From positions 1 to 64,000 of the forward strand of contig NZ_JAGPWD010000024.1 of assembly GCF_018119395.1 (NCBI RefSeq): 64,000 bases of DNA, written 5' to 3'. Origin of the DNA: Massilia sp. ZL223. GTDB lineage: Bacteria > Pseudomonadota > Gammaproteobacteria > Burkholderiales > Burkholderiaceae_D. Below, piece by piece: positions 57,341 to 64,000 of the stretch. Within the stretch, counting starts at the first letter, position 1; each line of letters starts with the position of its first letter. The notes beneath the pieces were generated by a model. That model was given only the letters and a program-made list of their open reading frames with translations. It made no database searches and was not told where the DNA came from. The translations under genes were made by a program, and so were the position numbers.

Positions 57341-58411
57341 TTATACCAAACATTGTTCGAGACCGCGGATAAAAACGTCTTTTGGTAAATTTTTGCCAAT
57401 AAACACCATTTTGCTCGCCGGCGTCTCATTTTCGCCCCACTTCGGTCCCACGTCGCTGCCCATGATCTGGTGCACGCCCTGGAACACCACCTTGCGGTCG
57501 ACGCCCTGCATGCGCAGCACGCCCTTGTAGCGCAGCATCTGCGGGCCGAAGACCTGCACCAGGCTGCCCAGGAACTGTTCCAGGCGCTCGGGGTCGAAGG
57601 CGCGATCGCTCTTGAACACGAAGGCGGCGATGTCGTCGGTGTGGTGGGAATGATGGTGATCGTGGGAACATGCCTCGCCGTGGGCGTGATCGTGGCCGCA
57701 GTGGGCGTGGTCGTGATCGTGCTCATGGTCATGGTCGTGATCATGGCCTTCTTCCACGCGCAGGAAGTCGGGGTCGAGTTCCAGCTTGTCGTTCAGGTTG
57801 AAGCCGCGCAGGTCGAGCACGTCCGAGATCGGCGCCCGGCCGAAGTCGCTGGTCGAGATCGGCGCGCGCGGATTCATGCGGTGCAGGCGCGTCTTGAGCG
57901 CGTCCACTGCGGCCGCATCGACCAGGTCGGTCTTCGACAGCAGGATCTTGTCGGCGAAACCGACCTGGCGCTGGGCTTCCTCGTGCTGGTCCAGCTGGTC
58001 CATCGCGTGGCGCGCATCGACCACGGTGACCACGGCGTCGAGCAGGTAGTTAGCGCCCACTTCCTCGTCCACGAAGAAGGTCTGGGCCACCGGGCCCGGG
58101 TTGGCCAGGCCGGTGGTTTCGATCACCACGCGGTCGAAACTGATTTCGCCGGCGGCGCGCTTCTGCGCCAGCTTGGTCAGGCCCTCGACCAGGTCGCCGC
58201 GCACGGTGCAGCAGATGCAGCCGTTGTTCATCTCGATGATCTGCTCGGTGGTGTCGCGCACCAGGATTTCGTTGTCGATGCTCTCCTGGCCAAACTCGTT
58301 CTCGATGACGGCGATCTTCATGCCGTGCTCTTCCTGCAGGATGCGGTTGAGCAGGGTGGTTTTGCCCGCGCCGAGGAAGCCGGTCAGGATGGTGCTTGGG
58401 ATCAGGTCCAT
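57341..58411 (-). CDS. COG0523/CobW-family GTPase metallochaperone with His-rich segment
   Basis: 356 residues. Walker A GFLGAGKTT (11-19), the metal-binding CICC (65-68), SKTDLVD guanine-specificity block, and a C-terminal CobW_C domain (DDIAAFVFKSDRAFDPERLE). Between the domains lies a run of Asp-His repeats (223-257) that should bind several zinc ions. Zinc-related members (ZigA, YjiA, ZagA) resemble it. I saw no Zur-box-like sequence in 58412-58555. Confidence 0.88.
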   Translation of the reverse strand: MDLIPSTILTGFLGAGKTTLLNRILQEEHGMKIAVIENEFGQESIDNEILVRDTTEQIIEMNNGCICCTVRGDLVEGLTKLAQKRAAGEISFDRVVIETTGLANPGPVAQTFFVDEEVGANYLLDAVVTVVDARHAMDQLDQHEEAQRQVGFADKILLSKTDLVDAAAVDALKTRLHRMNPRAPISTSDFGRAPISDVLDLRGFNLNDKLELDPDFLRVEEGHDHDHDHEHDHDHAHCGHDHAHGEACSHDHHHSHHTDDIAAFVFKSDRAFDPERLEQFLGSLVQVFGPQMLRYKGVLRMQGVDRKVVFQGVHQIMGSDVGPKWGENETPASKMVFIGKNLPKDVFIRGLEQCLV

Positions 58412-58555
58412 GTTCGCTACTCGTTCAGATGGGTCCGGGATGGGACAGGAGAATCGGGGGATTATGCCGCAATTCTTGCAAGACCACCATCAACCGTATC
58501 GGTGCTTGATAAAGCTCAAGCCACCGTTCTGAAAGAAGCGAAAGGCGGCGCGGGA

Positions 58556-59788
58556 TCAGGGTGCAGCCGCCAGCGCCCGCTCGGCCTTGTCCAGGTTGCT
58601 GCGGTAGCCCGCCAGGGCCTTGCCTTCCTTGCCCTGGGCCTGCGCCAGGGCGAGCGCCTTCAGGAACTGCGCTTTGGCGGCGGCGTGCTGGCCGGTGGCG
58701 AGCAGCGCTTCGCCGTAGCTGTCCTGGGCATTGGCCGAGTCGCCGAAGCGCTCGGCGTTCGCCTTCATCACCTTTACCGCCAGCTGGGCCTGCTTGCGCG
58801 GGCCGAGCAGTTCGTAGGCAATGCGGTTGCGCTCGGCTTCGTCGAAGCCGCTCGCGGCCAGGGCGTTGGCGATGGCGCCGTCAGCGCCGTCCTGCTCCAG
58901 GCGGCGGAACAATTGTGCGCGCGCTTCCGCAAGCCGGCGCCGGGCGTCCTTGGCCTCGGCCGTCGCGATCACCTGGCGCACCGCGGCGACCACGAGTTCG
59001 GGCTGTTCCAGGTGGATGTTGTGCCCGCTGTCCGGAGTGACCACATGGCTGCCGCTGCTGAATCCGCGGAAGAAGCTGTCGTGCAGGCCGCGCCAGACCT
59101 GCACCGCGGCCGGCGTTTCCAGGAACAGCTGGGGCTGCTCGCGGTTCTGGACCGAGGTCAGCACCGCCACCGGGACATCGGGCAGGCGCGCGGGCGTGTC
59201 GAGCGCGCCGCGCTCCAGGATCGCCTGCACGCTGCGCAGCTCGGCCCGCAGGGCCGGCGGCGTAAAGCCTTCGATGGCGCGGTTGTCGCTGTCGACCCGG
59301 GCCGCATCGAGCTTGCGCAGCTCCAGCTCGAAGCGCTCGTGGCTGGGATCGACGAACACCATGCCGGCCACCTGCTCCGGATGGCGCGCCGCATAGCTGC
59401 GGACCAGGAAGGCGCCATAGGAATGCCCGACGAGGATGAAGGGCGGCTGCAGCTTGGCCGCGGCCACCAGCTCCTCCAGTTCGCCGGTACGGGCGGCCAG
59501 GTCGACGGCGCCGGGCCGCGCATCCGAGCGTCCGAGGCCGGCGCGCGAATAGGCGACCAGCCTGGCCGCGTCGGCCAGGGGCGGGGCCACGCGCCGCCAG
59601 ACGCTGAGGTCGCGCCCGAAGCCGGACTCGAAGATCACGGTGTAGCGGCCGCTGCCCATGGCCGCCATCTGGACCTGGCGGTCGCCGACCTTGACCAGGT
59701 CCTGGGCGGAGGCGGGCAGGATGGCCAGGACGGCCAGCACGAGGGCGGGAAGGGCGGCGCCGAGGCGCGGCGGGAATGCAGCTTGCAT
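58556..59788 (-). CDS. exported alpha/beta hydrolase with C-terminal TPR-like region
   Basis: 410 residues. The start at 59788 has CGGAG upstream and gives a signal peptide (LGAALPALVLAVLAILPASAQ). Alpha/beta hydrolase fold: oxyanion FESGFGRDLSVW, nucleophile Ser123 in GHSYG, and His in PDSGHNIHLEQPE. The last 130 residues are helical with a TPR-like pattern (NAQDSYGEALLATGQHAAAK). Substrate unknown. Confidence 0.82.
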   Translation of the reverse strand: MQAAFPPRLGAALPALVLAVLAILPASAQDLVKVGDRQVQMAAMGSGRYTVIFESGFGRDLSVWRRVAPPLADAARLVAYSRAGLGRSDARPGAVDLAARTGELEELVAAAKLQPPFILVGHSYGAFLVRSYAARHPEQVAGMVFVDPSHERFELELRKLDAARVDSDNRAIEGFTPPALRAELRSVQAILERGALDTPARLPDVPVAVLTSVQNREQPQLFLETPAAVQVWRGLHDSFFRGFSSGSHVVTPDSGHNIHLEQPELVVAAVRQVIATAEAKDARRRLAEARAQLFRRLEQDGADGAIANALAASGFDEAERNRIAYELLGPRKQAQLAVKVMKANAERFGDSANAQDSYGEALLATGQHAAAKAQFLKALALAQAQGKEGKALAGYRSNLDKAERALAAAP

Positions 59789-59910
59789 GAAGGCTCCGGA
59801 AGTCGTTGCCGCCGTTGCCGCCAGGGGCGACAATCCGACGGCGGGGCCCATTGTAGGAAGCACGGAGCGGCCTCGAAACTGTCAAATATAACAGCCGCAC
59901 AGGAGACGCG

Positions 59911-60633
59911 ATGGCAGTGATGGGGGAGGCAATGCCCGGCTGGCGCGAGCGCCACCTGGAAGACATGGCGCAGGCGCCGGATGCGGACGCCCTGTTCGCC
60001 GTGCTGGCCGGCGCCGCGCGCGAACTGGGTTTCGATTACTGCGCCTATGGCATGCGCATGCCGCTGCCGCTGACGCATCCCGCCACCTTCATGGTGAACA
60101 ACTATGCGCCGGCATGGCAGGCGCGCTATGCCGCCGCCGGCTACCTGGACGTCGATCCCACCGTGGCCCATGGCGCCGCCTCCCAGCGCCCGCTGCTGTG
60201 GAGCGAGCAGCTGTTCGCCGGCGCCCGTCCGCTGTGGGAAGAGGCGCGCGGCCACCAGCTGCGGGTCGGCTGGGCCCAGTCCTCGCGCACGCCGGACGGC
60301 AGCATCGGCATGCTGACCCTGGCCCGTTCCCATGAACCCTTGTCCGAGCGCGAGCTCGCGCACAGCGAACGCGACATGAGCTGGCTGGCGCATGCGGCCC
60401 ACGAAGCGATGGCCCGGCTGCAAGAACGCAAGCGCGGGCAGGCGCCGCTCAGCGCGCGCGAAGCCGAAGTGCTGCGCTGGATGGCCGACGGCAAGACTTC
60501 CATCGAGGCGGCCGCCATCCTGGGTTTGTCGGAGCGGACCGTGAACTTCCACGTGGCGAATGCCCTGCTCAAGCTGGGCGCGGCGAACAAGACCGCCGCC
60601 GTGGTCAAGGCGGCGCTGCTGGGACTGCTTTAG
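59911..60633 (+). CDS. LuxR-type quorum-sensing regulator without LuxI partner
   Basis: 240 residues. The autoinducer-binding domain keeps Trp69, Tyr73, Asp82-Pro83 and Trp97, with exactly the spacing of TraR Trp57/Tyr61/Asp70/Trp85. The HTH is typical (LSAREAEVLRWMADGKTSIE, LGLSERTVNFHVANALLKLG). All key ligand contacts are kept, so an acyl-homoserine lactone ligand is plausible. No luxI is found in the window, which makes it a LuxR solo here. Confidence 0.88.
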   Translation: MAVMGEAMPGWRERHLEDMAQAPDADALFAVLAGAARELGFDYCAYGMRMPLPLTHPATFMVNNYAPAWQARYAAAGYLDVDPTVAHGAASQRPLLWSEQLFAGARPLWEEARGHQLRVGWAQSSRTPDGSIGMLTLARSHEPLSERELAHSERDMSWLAHAAHEAMARLQERKRGQAPLSAREAEVLRWMADGKTSIEAAAILGLSERTVNFHVANALLKLGAANKTAAVVKAALLGLL

Positions 60634-60634
60634 C

Positions 60635-61576
60635 CTATTTCGACTTGGCGCGCGGATGGGCGCGGTCGTACACCGCCGCCAGGTGCTGGAAGTCGAGCGA
60701 GGTATACACCTGGGTCGAAGTGATGCTGGCGTGCCCGAGCAATTCCTGCACGGCGCGCAGGTCGCCCGAGGATTGCAGCAGGTGCGAGGCGAAGGAGTGG
60801 CGCAGCACGTGCGGGTGCACGTGCACCGGGCTGCCGGCGCGCAGGGCGTGCTGCTTCAGGCGCTGCTGCACCACGCGCGGCGTGATGCGGGTGGCGCGCG
60901 CCGACAGGAACAGGGCGGCGCTGCCGTCGCGGGCGGCGGGGCGCACCGCCAGCCAGGCCGCCAGCGCCTCGCGCGCCGGGCCGCCGACCGGCACCCGGCG
61001 CATCTTGCCGCCCTTGCCGGTGACGACCACCTCGCCCGCCTCGCGGTCCAGCCAGCCGAGCGAGGCCGGCTGCCCGGCCTCGGCCTCGCGGTAGGCCAGG
61101 TCCAGGCCGCTCAGTTCCGACACCCGCAGGCCGCTCGAGTACAGCAGCTCGAACATGGCGCGGTTGCACAGCTCGAAGGGTTCCGGATGGCCTTGGACCT
61201 TGGCTTCCATCAGCTGCACGGCGGCATCCACCGGCAGCGCCTTGGGCAGGGTCTTGGGCCGCTTCGGGGCGCGCACGCCCTCGACCGGGTTGGCCGCCAG
61301 GACCGTCTGGCGCGACAGCCAGGCGTAGAAACCGCGCCAGCCCGAGAGCTTGCGCGCGATCGAGCGCGCCGACTGGCCGCCCGCATGCAGCTTGGCGGTG
61401 AAGCGGCGGATATCGAAATGGGTGAGGCGCGGCCAGTCGGTGTGGCCGGCCAGCTGGCCGAGTTCTTCCAGGTCGCGCCGGTAGGCCTCGACGGTGTGGG
61501 GCGAGAGCTGGCGCTGGGTGGCCAGCTCGCCCAGGTAGCGCGCAGCCCAGTCGCTGGCGTCGGCCGGGGCGCTCAT
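60635..61576 (-). CDS. xerC: site-specific tyrosine recombinase XerC
   Basis: 313 residues. N-terminal SAM-like core-binding domain (YLGELATQRQLSPHTVEAYR); catalytic Arg in SSGLRVSELSGLD, HVLRHSFASHLLQ with HxxR, and the His/Tyr pair LGHASITSTQVYT. Resolves chromosome dimers at dif with XerD. It follows the DUF484 gene, the common dapF-DUF484-xerC order. Confidence 0.93.
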   Translation of the reverse strand: MSAPADASDWAARYLGELATQRQLSPHTVEAYRRDLEELGQLAGHTDWPRLTHFDIRRFTAKLHAGGQSARSIARKLSGWRGFYAWLSRQTVLAANPVEGVRAPKRPKTLPKALPVDAAVQLMEAKVQGHPEPFELCNRAMFELLYSSGLRVSELSGLDLAYREAEAGQPASLGWLDREAGEVVVTGKGGKMRRVPVGGPAREALAAWLAVRPAARDGSAALFLSARATRITPRVVQQRLKQHALRAGSPVHVHPHVLRHSFASHLLQSSGDLRAVQELLGHASITSTQVYTSLDFQHLAAVYDRAHPRAKSK

Positions 61577-61589
61577 GCCTAGCCGGTCC

Positions 61590-62255
61590 TCAGGCGCGCA
61601 GCGGGGCCAGCGCGGTGCTGGCGGTGGCGGCGATGTGGACCAGGAACTCGGTCCCCATCACGGTGGTGAAGCGGTCCGGATCGGGCGAGCCCAGCACCAG
61701 CATGCCGAAGGTCTGGCCATGCGGGCCCAGCGGCAGCATCACGGTCGAGCGCACGGCGGCCGGGTCCTCGAGCCAGCGCACGGCTTCGAAATCGTTGTTC
61801 GGACCGCAATACGGCGCGCGCAGGCTGTTGGCGAAGATGCGGGCGTCGTCCGAGACGCCGCCGGTGAACCATTCGCCGGCATGTTCCGGCGCCACGTTCC
61901 ACAGGCGCAGGCTGACCTGGGGCACCGAGAAGTGGATGCGCAGCCCGTCGGCCAGGTCGCGCGCCATCGCCGCGCCGCCCTGCGACACCAGCAGGGCCTG
62001 GGTCCAGGCGTGGAAGCGGTTGGCGATCGCGGCGTTTTCCTCGGCGCGGCGGGTCAGTTCGGCCAGGCGCAGCTCGAGGGCGCGGTACTTGTCGCGCATG
62101 ACCTCCATCTGGCGCTCCTGCAGCGACACGGCGCGGCCGGTCAGCGGGCTGGACAGCTTGACCTCGCCCAGCAGGCCGGCGTGCTCCTCGAAAAACTGCG
62201 GATGGTCGATCAGGTATTGCGCGACGGCGGTGGAGTCCAGTGTTGCGGTGGTCAT
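61590..62255 (-). CDS. DUF484 family GAF-like protein
   Basis: 221 residues. N-terminal VAQYLIDHPQFFEEHAGLLG and SLQERQMEVMRDKYRALELR are diagnostic for DUF484. A GAF-like domain follows (MLPLGPHGQTFGMLVLGSPD). Conserved next to xerC in many proteobacteria; function unknown. 13 bp upstream of xerC. Confidence 0.9.
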   Translation of the reverse strand: MTTATLDSTAVAQYLIDHPQFFEEHAGLLGEVKLSSPLTGRAVSLQERQMEVMRDKYRALELRLAELTRRAEENAAIANRFHAWTQALLVSQGGAAMARDLADGLRIHFSVPQVSLRLWNVAPEHAGEWFTGGVSDDARIFANSLRAPYCGPNNDFEAVRWLEDPAAVRSTVMLPLGPHGQTFGMLVLGSPDPDRFTTVMGTEFLVHIAATASTALAPLRA

Positions 62256-62320
62256 GAAAATCTTCGGTGAATTAAGGTCCGGGCTGCCATTTTACCTGAG
62301 CGGCACAGCCGCCCGGACAT

Positions 62321-62345
62321 AAAAAAAGACGCCCGCAGGCGTCTT
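62321..62345 (-). terminator. intrinsic terminator of the porin gene
   Basis: On the minus strand AAGACGCC-TGCG-GGCGTCTT followed by further Ts (seven-T run overlapping the stem end). Confidence 0.9.
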
Positions 62346-62374
62346 CGGGGGTGCGGCGCGCCGCACCGTGCGTC

Positions 62375-63670
62375 TTAGAAGCGGTGACGGATGCCGACCT
62401 GCAGTGCGCGGCCGTCTTCGCCCGGCGCCTTGGTGAAGCCGCCCGGGTTGCCGGCGGTGCCAGGGGCGTACTGGGCTTCGTTGTTGTTCTTGATGTTCGC
62501 GAACACGGTGTAGATGTCGGTACGCTTCGACAGGAAGTGGTCGTAGCCGATCGCGAACAGGTTGGCGTCGCTGTTCGAAGCGGTACGGTCGTTCTGGTGC
62601 GCGTACGAGGTCATGATGCGGCCGCTGCCGACCTTGTAGTGCAGGCCGATCTGGTAGCTGTTCGCGTCCTGCTGCGTGTTGGCGGCGATGGTGCGCTGGA
62701 AGAAGCCGCGCAGCGCGGCCGCGGTGGCGGCCGGGACCCGGCCTGCCAGCTGCGGCGCCACGGCGGCATCCCAGCCCGCCAGGTAGTCCGGCAGCAGGGC
62801 CGAATTGGTGTTGCGCTGGCTGTGGAAGCCGGCGAAGAACTTCCACTGGTCGTTCAGGGTGTAGGAGCCGCCCACGGTGGTGGTGCGCAGGCTCGGACGG
62901 TCGTCGCGGTCGTAGCCGTGGTTGTAGCCGATGCCGACGTCGAAGCCGTTGGCCTTGTAGGTCAGGTGGCCGGCGCGGAACTTGTTGTAGCGGCCCAGGT
63001 AACCCGAATTCTTGCCACCGTACATCACGGCGGCGCCGATGCCGTTCGGCAGGGCGATGCGGTACTGGATCGCTTCCTGCGAGCGGATGTCGGCGCTCAG
63101 GGCGGTGTAGCCGGCGGTGCCGCCGGTCACGTGGCCCCAGGTGCCCGCGGTGCCCGATTCGAAGGTGTCGGCCATGTTGAAGACTTCATAGCCCGGGGTG
63201 TACATGCGGCCGAGCAGGAAGGCGCCGACCGGGGTGACCAGGCCGACCATCGCCATGCGGTCGAACAGCGCGCGTTCGCGGTTGACGGCTGCCTCGCCCG
63301 GCACCTGGATGGCGTTCTGCAGGCCGGCCAGCAGCGGATCGCGCAGGGCCGGCGGCAGCGGAATGGCGTTCATGCCGCGCAGCAGGTAGCGGCCCGGATT
63401 GTCGTTCATCAGGGTCGGCTGCTGGCTACCGTTGTCGAGCTCAACGCGCGCTTCCAGGTTGAACATGGCCTTGAAGCCATTGCCCAGGTCCTCGGTGCCC
63501 TTGAAGCCGATGCGCGAGCCGTCGGCGCCGCCGCTGTAGATCTTGGTCGGGCCGCCCTTCTGGAACATCACGCCGGCGTCGGCGATGCCATAGATCTGGA
63601 CGCTGGACTGGGCCAGGGCGGAAGTCGCAAAGGTGGCGCCGATCAGGGCTGCGATGAGGCTCTTCTTCAT
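62375..63670 (-). CDS. general outer-membrane porin (betaproteobacterial Gram-negative porin family)
   Basis: 431 residues. Signal peptide MKKSLIAALIGATFATSALA and first strand QSSVQIYGIADAGVMFQKGG. Characteristic SRIGFKGTEDLGNGFKAMFNLE, and the terminal strand ends VGIRHRF with Phe. A 16-strand trimeric diffusion porin. The insertion around 285-330 (PQLAGRVPAATAAALRGFF) looks like a long extracellular loop. A second porin follows upstream at the window edge. Confidence 0.93.
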   Translation of the reverse strand: MKKSLIAALIGATFATSALAQSSVQIYGIADAGVMFQKGGPTKIYSGGADGSRIGFKGTEDLGNGFKAMFNLEARVELDNGSQQPTLMNDNPGRYLLRGMNAIPLPPALRDPLLAGLQNAIQVPGEAAVNRERALFDRMAMVGLVTPVGAFLLGRMYTPGYEVFNMADTFESGTAGTWGHVTGGTAGYTALSADIRSQEAIQYRIALPNGIGAAVMYGGKNSGYLGRYNKFRAGHLTYKANGFDVGIGYNHGYDRDDRPSLRTTTVGGSYTLNDQWKFFAGFHSQRNTNSALLPDYLAGWDAAVAPQLAGRVPAATAAALRGFFQRTIAANTQQDANSYQIGLHYKVGSGRIMTSYAHQNDRTASNSDANLFAIGYDHFLSKRTDIYTVFANIKNNNEAQYAPGTAGNPGGFTKAPGEDGRALQVGIRHRF

Positions 63671-63826
63671 TAGGTCTCCGTATTATGTTCTTGACTAGCG
63701 AGTTGCTATAACTCACTTACCTTGCCAATATGCCATCCGCCTTGCGCCCTGTACAGAACGCTCGTGCGGAAAGTGCTCGCGAACTGTTTCTCGTTGTGAA
63801 AACACTACAAGACGAGGTAAACGGCA

Positions 63827-63856
63827 AAGGCGGACATGGTTTCCCATGTCCGCCTT
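63827..63856 (-). terminator. hairpin behind the second porin
   Basis: AAGGCGGACATGG/CCATGTCCGCCTT, a perfect 13-bp stem, 25 bp behind the stop of the partial porin; only a short T-rich flank (TTTGCC). Probably terminates that gene. Confidence 0.65.
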
Positions 63857-63881
63857 CGGGCAGCCGCATGTCTGGTGTGGC

Positions 63882-64000
63882 TTAGAACGAGTGGTTGATG
63901 CCCACGTCGTAGTGGTTGACGGCCGACGGATTGGTCGGCAGGCCGCGCTTGCGCGAGGCGTCCACGTACAGGTAGGTGCGCTTCGACAGGCTGTACTCGT
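63882..64000 (-). CDS. second porin, C-terminal part only (cut by window end)
   Basis: The last 39 codons read EYSLSKRTYLYVDASRKRG, a typical porin strand, and end DVGINHSF with terminal Phe. The rest lies beyond position 64000. It differs from the first porin at most positions, so the two are paralogues in tandem. Confidence 0.8.
   Translation of the reverse strand, partial: EYSLSKRTYLYVDASRKRGLPTNPSAVNHYDVGINHSF

Overview
The window is a GC-rich, densely packed stretch of a Gram-negative betaproteobacterial chromosome. The housekeeping genes (petABC-sspAB, hslVU, secB-grxC-gpsA, a single-cysteine DksA, xerC-DUF484, porins ending in Phe) and a TonB receptor of the Xanthomonas/Caulobacter type point to Burkholderiales, most likely Oxalobacteraceae close to Massilia/Telluria. 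That placement is an inference from gene content and not a computed match.

82-21080 is a beta-glucan/beta-glucoside utilisation locus. On the + strand lie a large TonB-dependent receptor and a cassette of two tryptophan-halogenase-like flavoproteins, a SapC-family protein and a JmjC/cupin_8 protein. On the - strand lie a complete sugar ABC transporter (binding protein, two permeases, ATPase) with a LacI-family regulator, and then a second unit of GH1 beta-glucosidase, GH3 glucan glucohydrolase, glucokinase and a FucP-like sugar transporter. Near-identical palindromes (TGGAAA-CG/GC-TTTCCA type) precede the receptor, the transporter, the GH1 unit and a GH16 relic, so the local LacI-type protein probably controls all of them. 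The GH16 endoglucanase is dead: it has an amber stop and has lost its catalytic core. In outline the receptor imports oligosaccharide, the hydrolases release glucose, and glucokinase phosphorylates it. The role of the halogenase/SapC/cupin cassette is unknown, and it is the most interesting part of the window.

21084-23330 is a small accessory patch, partly AT-richer, beside tRNA-Thr(UGU). It holds an orphan lipoprotein, a 101-bp MITE-like element with a TTA duplication, and a two-gene unit of unknown function.

23335-38250 is core genome: tRNA-Thr, sspB, sspA, petC, petB, petA, mscL, a DegS-like protease, gpsA, secB, grxC, a rhodanese lacking its cysteine, gpmA, an EnvC-like LytM protein, ctpA and a MoeB/ThiF-type E1 enzyme. 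REP-like inverted repeats with GGAACGACG- or GGGGACGACG-type arms sit in three intergenic gaps.

38403-49626 is a complete type II secretion operon without a prepilin peptidase, in the order G-H-I-J-K-L-M-N-D-E-F-C. 49787-53375 holds an XRE regulator, a membrane protein and hslV-hslU plus a small basic protein. 53533-55230 is a HipBA-like module with palindromic operators around its promoter. 55237-64000 holds a STAS-domain protein, dksA, a His-rich COG0523 metallochaperone GTPase, a secreted alpha/beta hydrolase, an orphan LuxR-type regulator, xerC, DUF484, one complete porin and the end of a second porin cut by the window edge.
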